NCBI GenBank assembly: GCA_022013635.1
Contig: JAKLPX010000317.1
Span: 1-7,261 of the forward strand
Reading direction: 5' to 3'
DNA from: Candidatus Delongbacteria bacterium
GTDB taxonomy: Bacteria; UBA4055
Length of the DNA: 7,261 nucleotides
The notes beneath the pieces are model-generated. The model was not told the origin of the DNA, did not search any database, and saw only the letters and a program-made list of their open reading frames with translations. Both the position numbers and the translations under genes were made by a program. Position 1 is the first letter of the stretch. The number at the start of each line of letters is the position of its first letter. Shown in pieces: positions 1-6,902 of the stretch.

Positions 1-1
1 A

Positions 2-61
2 GAATGCGATAAAATGGCAAGAGAACAGATTTTAAGTAAAACAAAAAGTTTAAATATATGA
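2..61 (+). CDS. Possible 3' end of an upstream gene (partial, unknown product)
   Basis: The frame starting at base 2 is open from the window edge to a TGA at 59-61, while the other two forward frames hit stops early (10-12 and about 33-35). It would encode a C-terminal tail ending in AREQILSKTKSLNI. Its stop codon overlaps the nusB start as ATGA, the usual sign of translational coupling inside an operon. Only about 19 residues are visible, so chance openness cannot be excluded and I assign no family. If real, nusB is not the first gene of its transcription unit, which fits the lack of a promoter just before it. Confidence 0.45.
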   Translation, partial: ECDKMAREQILSKTKSLNI

Positions 62-765
62 GCAATACATTATTGTCAAACAGGAGAAATACGCGGGAAA
101 ATCTTTTAATGTTTTTCTATAGTAAAGAGTTTTTCGATCATGAATCAATAATTTCGGATAAAGAGATAAGAACTTTTTTAGATTCAATAAACGATATCAA
201 AAGCGAAGATAAACTTGAAAATGTAAGAGACTCTATAAAGGAAGTGTTTGATAATGTAAAAATCACGAAACTGGATTACCGCGACATCATTGAATTTCAG
301 ATACCGTATATAAAAGAAAAAACCTCTATGACATTTGAAGAAATGGATATTGAGAATGTAAACGATGGTTTTCTTAATAAAGCGATTGAAATATCTCATA
401 AATTCAATATTAAGGAAGAAAAGAAAATTGAGGACGAATCTTCTTCCGATAATGTCGAAAACTTCAAATTTTTTCATCATTACATAAAATTATATTTCGG
501 CAATTTAGAATCTATAGATGCGGGAATAATAAATAATTTGGAAAATTGGGACTTCGGACGAATTTCCATAGTTGATAAAATTATTCTAAGGATGGGAATC
601 ATAGAATTGAAATATTTTACCGAAATACCTCCAAAAGTTACTATCAATGAAGCTATCGAACTCGGAAAAAAATACAGCACGGAAAAAAGCAATATTTTTA
701 TTAATGGGCTTTTAAATAAACTAAAAGACGAAATTAGAGGTAATGATAAACAGTTGAAGAATTAA
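58..765 (+). CDS. nusB: Transcription antitermination factor NusB, long form
   Basis: NusB binds boxA RNA together with NusE (ribosomal protein S10) and helps RNA polymerase read through and process rRNA operons; it is cytoplasmic. The N-terminal signature is residues 9-25, an RRxxREx(L/A)xxFYxxE-like helix. The C-terminal core is clear: W164, then RISIVDKIILRMGIIEL (168-184), then P191-P192 with INEAIELGKKY (196-206) and IFINGLLNKL (213-222), all classic NusB blocks. The protein is 235 residues against about 140 in Escherichia coli. The extra length lies between the two blocks, roughly residues 26-135, ending in an acidic/serine stretch near 119-134. Long NusB proteins are known in Bacteroidota-type bacteria. 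The ATG at 58 leaves the usual short lead before the RR motif; no clear Shine-Dalgarno precedes it, and the ATGA overlap suggests coupled translation. Family assignment is firm; the function of the insert is unknown. Confidence 0.93.
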   Translation: MSNTLLSNRRNTRENLLMFFYSKEFFDHESIISDKEIRTFLDSINDIKSEDKLENVRDSIKEVFDNVKITKLDYRDIIEFQIPYIKEKTSMTFEEMDIENVNDGFLNKAIEISHKFNIKEEKKIEDESSSDNVENFKFFHHYIKLYFGNLESIDAGIINNLENWDFGRISIVDKIILRMGIIELKYFTEIPPKVTINEAIELGKKYSTEKSNIFINGLLNKLKDEIRGNDKQLKN

Positions 766-785
766 GAAATAAAATTAGGGTATTT

Positions 786-1463
786 ATGAAAATTGCAATT
801 ATTTCGGACATACACTCGAATTTAGAAGCCCTCGAAGCTGTTATTAGTGAGATTGAAAATGATAAAGTGGACAAAATCTATTGCTTAGGGGACATAGTCG
901 GTTATGGTCCGAGTCCCAACGAATGTATTGATGTTATAAAATCTGTAACGGATAAAGTTGTTATAGGAAATCATGACAGTGCAGTGATAAATCAAACAGA
1001 TATGATGTTGTTTAATTCTTATGCCAGAGAGTCAACGGAGTGGACAAGAAGGATGATTAAAGACGAAAATTATGAGTATTTATTAAATCTCCCTTTGAAA
1101 ATAAGCGATAACGATTTGCTGTTTGTGCATTCTACGCCTCTTATTCCAGAAGATTGGAATTATATATTAACTCAACACAGCGCGGAAAAACATTTTAACT
1201 ATTTTACAGAGATTGCATGCTTTATAGGACATTCCCACAGACCGGAAATGTTCAGGTCGGTAGATCAAAGGTTAATAGTAAATGTCGGTTCAATCGGTCA
1301 GCCGAGGGATGGTAATCCCAAAGCATGTTATGTTGTTTGGGATACTGAAGCAAACGAATATGAACTCAAAAGGAAAGAATACGATATTAAGGCTGTTTAT
1401 AAAAAAATTGTAAAAGCAGGCTTAAATGAATTTTTAGGCGAAAGATTAATGGTTGGAAGATAA
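786..1463 (+). CDS. Calcineurin-like metallophosphoesterase (YfcE/ApaH-like superfamily)
   Basis: The 225-residue protein carries the full set of dinuclear-metal phosphoesterase motifs: DxH (D8, H10), GDxVGYG (D36), GNHD (N62, H63, D64), a histidine in VHSTP (H115) and GHSH (H149, H151). These residues normally bind two metal ions such as Mn or Fe/Zn and activate water to cleave a phosphoester. The late block VNVGSIGQPRDGNPKA (165-180) is typical of the small stand-alone Metallophos_2 type enzymes. There is no signal peptide or membrane segment, so it should be cytosolic. The substrate cannot be read from sequence; relatives act on phosphodiesters, nucleotides such as Ap4A, or phosphoproteins. 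The start is supported by AGGG at 777-780, five bases before the ATG, and by the hydrophobic first strand leading straight into DxH. It lies 20 bp after nusB and 19 bp before secA, so it is probably cotranscribed with both. Confidence 0.9.
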   Translation: MKIAIISDIHSNLEALEAVISEIENDKVDKIYCLGDIVGYGPSPNECIDVIKSVTDKVVIGNHDSAVINQTDMMLFNSYARESTEWTRRMIKDENYEYLLNLPLKISDNDLLFVHSTPLIPEDWNYILTQHSAEKHFNYFTEIACFIGHSHRPEMFRSVDQRLIVNVGSIGQPRDGNPKACYVVWDTEANEYELKRKEYDIKAVYKKIVKAGLNEFLGERLMVGR

Positions 1464-1482
1464 TTAAAAATTACGGATTAAA

Positions 1483-4428
1483 ATGCTGTCAATAATACTA
1501 AATAAACTTTTCGGAACAAAGCTCGATCGAGAGATTAAGAGACTTCAACCTTTGGTAGATAAAATTAACGAATGGTACAAAACTTACGAAAATATTTCAG
1601 ACCAAGAAATTAAAAATAAAACTCTCGAGTTCAAAAACAGATTAAATACAGGAGAAAGTGAGAAAGAAATCTTACCCGAAGCCTTTGGTTTGATAAAAGA
1701 CGCATGCCGAAGAATGGTCGGAAAATCATGGATGATTGACGGTAGAATCCAGGAATGGAACATGATCCCTTATGATGTTCAATTGATGGGAGCAATAGTT
1801 TTAGCAGAAGGAAAAATTGCCGAAATGGCTACAGGCGAAGGAAAAACACTTGTTGCGTTATTTCCAGCTTATTTAAACGCTCTCTCCGGAAAAGGAGTCC
1901 ACATTGTAACTGTTAACGATTACCTCGCCAAAAGAGACAGGGATTGGATGGGATACATCCTGGAATTTCTTGGAATGTCGGTCGGAGTTATAACTTCCGA
2001 ATTAAAAGACCACAGCCAAAGGAAAGAAGAATACAAAAAGGATATATTATACGGAGTAAATCACGAATTCGGTTTTGATTATCTTCGGGACAATATGGTT
2101 ATTGATGTTAATGACATGGTACAAAGAGGATTCAATTATTGCCTTATTGACGAAGTTGATTCAATATTAATTGACGAGGCAAGGGTACCGTTAATTATAT
2201 CAGGAGCAGTTCCCAGAGCGGATAACCAAAGGTTTGATGCCCTCAGACCCAGAGTGTTTGAGTTGGTTAAAGAGCAGTCCGGTATGATAAACAAATGGCT
2301 TTCAGAAGCTGAAAAAAGTATAGAAAGCAATCCCGAAGGCAGAGATTCACTTTTGTTATTGTTAAAAGCCCTTAAAGCTACTCCTAAGAATAAAAAATTG
2401 CAAAAGTTATTGAATATTCCGGCTGTAAAAACTAATGTAATTAAATTAGAAAACGAATATTTAAGAGATAAGAAATTCGATCAGGTTACGGAAGATCTAT
2501 TTTACACTGTGGAAGAAAGATCAAATACTGTTGATATATTCAAAAAAGGGCATGAACTTCTTACAAAAAATGACGACGATAAAAATATGTTCGTGATTCC
2601 CGATCTAACAATTGAAATCCAAAATTTAGAAAAAATGAACATAAGCGATGCCGAAAAAGAGGAATTAATAGAAAATCTGCACACAAATTATACCGAGAAA
2701 AGCGATAAAATTCATACGATGAATCAGCTTTTAAGAGCTTATTCGCTCTTTGAAAGAGATGTCGAGTATGTTGTTCAGGACGGCAAAGTAATCATAGTTG
2801 ATCAGTCAACAGGAAGGCTTAAATATGACAGCAGGTTCAGTAACGGCATGCATCAGGCTATTGAAGCAAAAGAAGGAGTAAGGGTCGGGGAGGACACTCA
2901 GACCGTTGCCTCAATCACTTACCAGAATTATTTCAGAATGCATAGAAAATTAAGCGGTATGACCGGTACGGCTGTCACAGAAGAAAATGAATTTTTCGAA
3001 ATCTACAATTTAACTGTTTCCGAGATGCCAACAAATTTACCTGTTGTCAGAGATGACCAACAAGATTACATTTACATGACAAAAAAAGAAAAATATAATG
3101 CAATAATAAATGATGTTGCAAAGCTTAGAAATGAAGGCAGACCCGTTCTACTTGGAACTCCCGATGTTGAAGTCAGCGAGATCATGCACAGATTGCTTGA
3201 GATGAGGCGAATGCCACATAATTTACTTAATGCCAAAAATCATGCAAGAGAGGCGCAGATAATCAAGGATGCCGGAGAATCAGGAACTATTACTATAGCG
3301 ACAAACATGGCCGGAAGAGGTACTGATATCAAACTCGGTAAAGGAGTTAGAGAAAGGGGCGGTTTAGCGATTATCGGTTGTGAAAGACACGATTCAAGAC
3401 GAATTGACAGGCAATTGAGAGGAAGGTCGGGAAGACAGGGCGATCCCGGCTCGTCAAGATTTTATGTGTCCCTGGAAGATAATCTGATGAGACTTTTCGG
3501 TTCGGAAAGAATTTCCGGAATAATGGATAAATTTGGAAGGGACGAGGGCGAACCAATCGCACATCCATGGATTACAAAATCAATCGAAAGAGCTCAAAAG
3601 AGGGTGGAGATGCACAATTTTGCCATGAGAAAGCATATTATACAGTATGACGATGTAATGAACAAAATAAGAGATGTGATATACAGACGACGACGCGCCG
3701 CTTTAATCAAAGGCGCTATATGCGAAGGTAAAAGTGTGCCTTTTGCCAGAGAATACGGCATCGAACCCTCGGAAGCAATGTTCAAGGAAGTTCAAGATAT
3801 TCTGGAGGATTATTTAAGAGATATTATTTACACCGCATGCATGAATTCTAAATCAAGCGAAAATTGGGATTGGGATTATCTGAACAATAATTTAATGAAA
3901 ACGATGCTAATCAAATACACTCCCGATTATCAGAAGCTTAACTCAATTGAGGATTTATACAATGATTTTCTTGATCTGGCATTAGAAAAATTGACTAATA
4001 AAAGATTGATAATCAGCGAAAAAATGATGGATATTCTGTCAAAAATCGCGATTGTAAAGATAATTGATATCAATTGGCAGGAACATCTTAGAGAGGACGA
4101 TGATTTGAGAAGCGGAATATCATTGATGGCTCATGCTCAAAAAGATCCGCTTATAGAATACAAGCGAAGATCATTCGAATCTTTCAAGGAAATGCTTTTT
4201 AAGATAAACAGAGAGACTTTGGAGTTCATTTTCAAAGCAAAAATTAATATTGAAATTGATCAAGAGGAAGAAAATAAGAAAAGAGAGCAATCCAGGATTT
4301 TAAATCTTCAAGCTTCAAATGAATCCAATAAACAAAAAACGATTAAAAATTTTCAGGATAAAGTTAAAAGAAATGATCCGTGTCCCTGCGGAAGCGGGAA
4401 AAAATATAAAAATTGTCACGGTGTATAG
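1483..4428 (+). CDS. secA: Preprotein translocase ATPase SecA (FCB-type, with SEC-C zinc tail)
   Basis: SecA is the cytosolic and membrane-peripheral motor that drives unfolded preproteins through SecYEG by ATP hydrolysis. The N-terminus MLSIILNKLFGTKLDREIK is typical and supports the start. Motifs in order are Walker A ATGEGKT (116-122), VTVNDYLAKRD (142-152), Walker B DEVDSILIDEAR (223-234), SGMTGTA (491-497), TNMAGRGTDI (607-616) and the arginine-finger motif with QLRGRSGRQGD (644-654). The scaffold helix region includes YDDVMNK (722-728). The tail CPCGSGKKYKNCH supplies zinc ligands C967, C969, C978 and H979, used in SecB or ribosome contacts. At 981 residues it is longer than E. coli SecA (901). 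Extra material lies before Walker A (around 80-95, with WNMIPYDVQL) and at about 250-415 after Walker B, within and around the preprotein-crosslinking domain; this pattern is familiar from Bacteroidota/Chlorobi SecA. It is the only SecA in the window and all catalytic motifs are intact. Only a weak CGGA precedes the ATG. Confidence 0.98.
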   Translation: MLSIILNKLFGTKLDREIKRLQPLVDKINEWYKTYENISDQEIKNKTLEFKNRLNTGESEKEILPEAFGLIKDACRRMVGKSWMIDGRIQEWNMIPYDVQLMGAIVLAEGKIAEMATGEGKTLVALFPAYLNALSGKGVHIVTVNDYLAKRDRDWMGYILEFLGMSVGVITSELKDHSQRKEEYKKDILYGVNHEFGFDYLRDNMVIDVNDMVQRGFNYCLIDEVDSILIDEARVPLIISGAVPRADNQRFDALRPRVFELVKEQSGMINKWLSEAEKSIESNPEGRDSLLLLLKALKATPKNKKLQKLLNIPAVKTNVIKLENEYLRDKKFDQVTEDLFYTVEERSNTVDIFKKGHELLTKNDDDKNMFVIPDLTIEIQNLEKMNISDAEKEELIENLHTNYTEKSDKIHTMNQLLRAYSLFERDVEYVVQDGKVIIVDQSTGRLKYDSRFSNGMHQAIEAKEGVRVGEDTQTVASITYQNYFRMHRKLSGMTGTAVTEENEFFEIYNLTVSEMPTNLPVVRDDQQDYIYMTKKEKYNAIINDVAKLRNEGRPVLLGTPDVEVSEIMHRLLEMRRMPHNLLNAKNHAREAQIIKDAGESGTITIATNMAGRGTDIKLGKGVRERGGLAIIGCERHDSRRIDRQLRGRSGRQGDPGSSRFYVSLEDNLMRLFGSERISGIMDKFGRDEGEPIAHPWITKSIERAQKRVEMHNFAMRKHIIQYDDVMNKIRDVIYRRRRAALIKGAICEGKSVPFAREYGIEPSEAMFKEVQDILEDYLRDIIYTACMNSKSSENWDWDYLNNNLMKTMLIKYTPDYQKLNSIEDLYNDFLDLALEKLTNKRLIISEKMMDILSKIAIVKIIDINWQEHLREDDDLRSGISLMAHAQKDPLIEYKRRSFESFKEMLFKINRETLEFIFKAKINIEIDQEEENKKREQSRILNLQASNESNKQKTIKNFQDKVKRNDPCPCGSGKKYKNCHGV

Positions 4429-4458
4429 AAATAAAATAACGAATCAGGACACAGAAAA

Positions 4459-6717
4459 ATGAGTAAAAATTTAGTTATTCTTGAATCTCCGGGGAAGGTA
4501 AAGGCAGTCAGCAAATACCTCGGTAATTCATATGTTGTCATTGCCAGCAACGGACATATTATAGATTTGCCGGCAAAGGAATTAGGCGTTGATATTGAAA
4601 ACAATTTCAAACCTTCATACAAAATTATTGATAATGCCGGTCAGGCCAGCAAAATCATAAAAAGAATCGAAACACTGGCGAAAGAAAGCGATAAGATATT
4701 AATTGCTACCGACCCGGATAGGGAAGGGGAAGCAATCGGATGGCATATCGCAAACCGGCTGAAAGATGCTTCGAACAGAATTACGCGGGTAACATTCAAC
4801 GAAATTACAAAAAAAGGCATTGAGACCGGTTTGAAAAACGAAGGCGCTATTGATCAAAATTTAGTTGATGCCCAGCAGGCCAGAAGAATTATGGATAGAC
4901 TTGTCGGATACAAGGTCAGTCCGTTTTTATGGAAAGCAATATCCAACGGATTAAGCGCCGGAAGGGTCCAGTCTGTAGCTTTGAGGATCATTTGCGAACG
5001 GGATAAAGAAGCTGATAATTTCATTCCTGAAGAGTACTGGACAATCAAAGCTGAATTTTCCACTTCCAAAGAACAATTCAGCGCAGATCTTGTAAAAATA
5101 AATGAGGAAGACTTTAAATTAAAAACCGAGGAAGATGCTCAAAAAGTCAAGGAAGATATAAAAAAATCTAAATATTCAGTTTCTAATATAAATAAAACAA
5201 AGTTAAAAAAATCACCTATGCCTCCTTTTATAACTTCAACTTTACTTCAATCCGGCGTAAACAAACTTGGATTTTCTTCAAAAAAGACAATGCAGATCGC
5301 TCAGCAATTATACGAAGGTATTGAATTGGGAAATAAGGGTGTAATAGGTTTAATAACTTATATGAGAACTGATTCCACCAGAGTATCCAACGAAGCCATT
5401 GATGAAGTCAGAGATTATATAAGCAAAAAATTCGGAGTGGATTTTGTAGTTATTAACGCCAGAAAATTCAAGTCAAAGAAAAATATACAAGATGCTCATG
5501 AGGCTATAAGACCCACTGATGTGAATCTTGAACCAAAAAAACTTCAATCCCATATGAATAAAGAGCAATTCAAACTATATCAATTGATTTGGGCTAGATT
5601 TGTGGCAACACAGATGAAAGAAGCAGTTTACGAACAAACAGTAATTGATATTTCAAGCGAAAATTACAAATTCAGAATTACCGGCAGAAAGAATATTTTT
5701 AAAGGTTATGAGCAGGTTTTTATGGACAGTGAAGTTGGCATCGAAAATGAAGATGAAGAAAAAGATACCAGAATTCCGAAAAAAATTGATGTCGGAATGA
5801 TCGTAAATTTAAATGAAGTCGAATCAGAAGAACATTTTACAAAACCGCCAGCAAGATTCAACGAAGCATCATTAACAAAAGAACTCGAAGAACAGGAGAT
5901 AGGACGACCTTCTACCTACGCAACAATTATAGACAGGTTAATTTACCAAAAATATGTCGAGAAAAAAGAAAAAAAATTAATTTCCACTGAGCTGGGTAAT
6001 TTAGTTAATGGGATTCTTGTAGAAAATTTCGGTGAGATTTTTAATATAAAATTTACAAAAAAAATGGAAGCTAATTTGGATAAAATCGAATATGGCGAAG
6101 TTGAAATGCTTGAAATATTGAATAAATTTTATAAACCGTTTGAAAAAACTCTGGATTCTGTTATCAAAAAAACCGTAGAAATAAAAAAGACTACAGAACA
6201 GCCTGTCGGCGAGATGTGTCCGAAATGCAAAAAAGGCGCATTGATTTTTAAATGGGGAAAAAACGGGAAATTTATTGCATGCAGTAATTTTCCATCCTGT
6301 AAATACACTAATTCGCTGAATGTGTCCGAAGAAACCGTAAGAATCGAAGAAAAATTATCCGATCGCGGAAGCTGTCCAAAATGTAAAACCGGAAAAATGG
6401 TTGAAAAGATCGGTAAATTTGGCAAGTTTATTGCCTGTAATAATTATCCGAAATGCAATTATATCCATACGGAGCATATAAATATTAAATGTCCAGAACC
6501 GAACTGCTGTGGATTTATCAGAGATAAATCCACAAAAAAAGGAAAAAAGTTTTTCGGTTGCTCAAATTTCCCGAAATGCACTTTTGCATCGTGGAATAAA
6601 CCGATTTACAGAAAGTGCGAGAAATGCGGATACGGTATCGTGGAAGAACAGTATGATATAAGGAAAAGAATAATAAAGATAATTTGTCCGAAATGCAAAA
6701 CAGAATATAGTGATTAA
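4459..6717 (+). CDS. topA: DNA topoisomerase I (type IA, TopA)
   Basis: Type IA topoisomerase I relaxes negative supercoils by passing one DNA strand through a transient break held as a 5'-phosphotyrosine. The N-terminal Toprim domain shows VILESPGK (catalytic E9) and DPDREGEA (acidic D85, D87, E89, Mg-binding). The strand-cleaving tyrosine is Y301 in ITYMRTDSTR, followed by R303. QDAHEAIRPT (344-353) and LEEQEIGRPSTYATI (476-490) are standard conserved blocks. The C-terminus carries three Topo-type zinc fingers (C587/C590/C608/C614; C639/C642/C660/C666; C678/C683 or C684/C701/C707) and a final CxxC pair set (C720/C723, C743/C746). The protein is 752 residues, close to many bacterial TopA proteins. 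AGGA at 4446-4449 lies nine bases before the ATG, a weak Shine-Dalgarno. It begins 30 bp after secA with no terminator between them, so readthrough is likely. Nothing is missing from the catalytic core. Confidence 0.98.
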   Translation: MSKNLVILESPGKVKAVSKYLGNSYVVIASNGHIIDLPAKELGVDIENNFKPSYKIIDNAGQASKIIKRIETLAKESDKILIATDPDREGEAIGWHIANRLKDASNRITRVTFNEITKKGIETGLKNEGAIDQNLVDAQQARRIMDRLVGYKVSPFLWKAISNGLSAGRVQSVALRIICERDKEADNFIPEEYWTIKAEFSTSKEQFSADLVKINEEDFKLKTEEDAQKVKEDIKKSKYSVSNINKTKLKKSPMPPFITSTLLQSGVNKLGFSSKKTMQIAQQLYEGIELGNKGVIGLITYMRTDSTRVSNEAIDEVRDYISKKFGVDFVVINARKFKSKKNIQDAHEAIRPTDVNLEPKKLQSHMNKEQFKLYQLIWARFVATQMKEAVYEQTVIDISSENYKFRITGRKNIFKGYEQVFMDSEVGIENEDEEKDTRIPKKIDVGMIVNLNEVESEEHFTKPPARFNEASLTKELEEQEIGRPSTYATIIDRLIYQKYVEKKEKKLISTELGNLVNGILVENFGEIFNIKFTKKMEANLDKIEYGEVEMLEILNKFYKPFEKTLDSVIKKTVEIKKTTEQPVGEMCPKCKKGALIFKWGKNGKFIACSNFPSCKYTNSLNVSEETVRIEEKLSDRGSCPKCKTGKMVEKIGKFGKFIACNNYPKCNYIHTEHINIKCPEPNCCGFIRDKSTKKGKKFFGCSNFPKCTFASWNKPIYRKCEKCGYGIVEEQYDIRKRIIKIICPKCKTEYSD

Positions 6718-6773
6718 GATTTTTTTGCTTTTTATTTGAAATAGTTTTCGTTATATTACATATCTATACATTT

Positions 6774-6832
6774 TGAAGCGAAGAAGTAAAAAAAAGGAGA
6801 AAAAAATAAGCGCAAAGAGAAAAATAATTTGC
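6774..6832. promoter_or_regulatory. Purine-rich stretch with A-tracts upstream of the parA-like promoter
   Basis: On the + strand this stretch is almost all purine, with A-runs at 6788-6795 (eight), 6800-6806 (seven) and 6820-6824 (five). Centre spacings are about 11 and 19 bases, roughly one and two helical turns, so the DNA may be bent. It lies directly upstream of the -35 box, where A-tracts can act as an UP element. In this AT-rich genome it may also be background, so the role is inferred. Confidence 0.3.
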
Positions 6833-6862
6833 TTGACAAAAAAGAGTGAAAAGTTTTATATT
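6833..6862 (+). promoter_or_regulatory. Sigma-70-like promoter for the parA-like gene
   Basis: TTGACA at 6833-6838 matches the -35 consensus perfectly. TATATT at 6857-6862 matches five of six bases of the -10 consensus, with an 18-bp spacer. Transcription would start near 6869-6870, giving a leader of about 33 nt before the ATG at 6903. It is the only good promoter-like pair I see in the 185-bp gap, and it suggests that the ParA-like gene is transcribed apart from topA. Confidence 0.6.
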
Positions 6863-6880
6863 AAAGCTGCTGGTTCTAAC

Positions 6881-6892
6881 ATATAATTATAT
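6881..6892. repeat. 12-bp perfect AT palindrome in the leader of the parA-like gene
   Basis: ATATAATTATAT reads the same on both strands. With flanking AAC and AG-GTT it extends into an imperfect 20-base inverted repeat (6878-6897). It sits in the predicted leader and abuts the weak Shine-Dalgarno AGG (6893-6895, seven bases before the ATG). It could be an operator for autoregulation, as ParA-family genes are often self-regulated, but a palindrome made only of A and T can arise by chance in such DNA. Confidence 0.35.
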
Positions 6893-6902
6893 AGGTTGGT
6901 TT

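Noticed and set aside
2136..2330. Open frame on the minus strand inside secA, and similar ones elsewhere on the minus strand (for example 184-480, 3371-3568, 6129-6425).
   Set aside because: All lie opposite strongly conserved coding sequence, show no recognisable motif and are explained as shadows of the + strand genes.
6718..6730. T-run after the topA stop, considered as a terminator.
   Set aside because: I found no GC-rich hairpin before the T-run, so an intrinsic terminator is not supported.
6725..6775. Second promoter-like set (TTGCTT or TTGAAA with TATATT; also a TTTG/TAnnTTTG Bacteroidota-style pair).
   Set aside because: Spacers come out at about 21 or 10 bp for the sigma-70 pairs, and the Bacteroidota-style -7 box has one base too many and a spacing near 28, so none fits its consensus.
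6794..6799. AAGGAG, a perfect-looking Shine-Dalgarno sequence.
   Set aside because: No ATG, GTG or TTG start follows at a usable distance, and it lies within a purine-rich tract where the string is expected by chance.
6773..6886. Short open frame starting at TTG, coding about 37 mostly basic residues, upstream of the parA-like gene.
   Set aside because: It has no ATG, no Shine-Dalgarno at the right distance, low-complexity lysine-rich content that follows from the A-runs, and it overlaps the best promoter.
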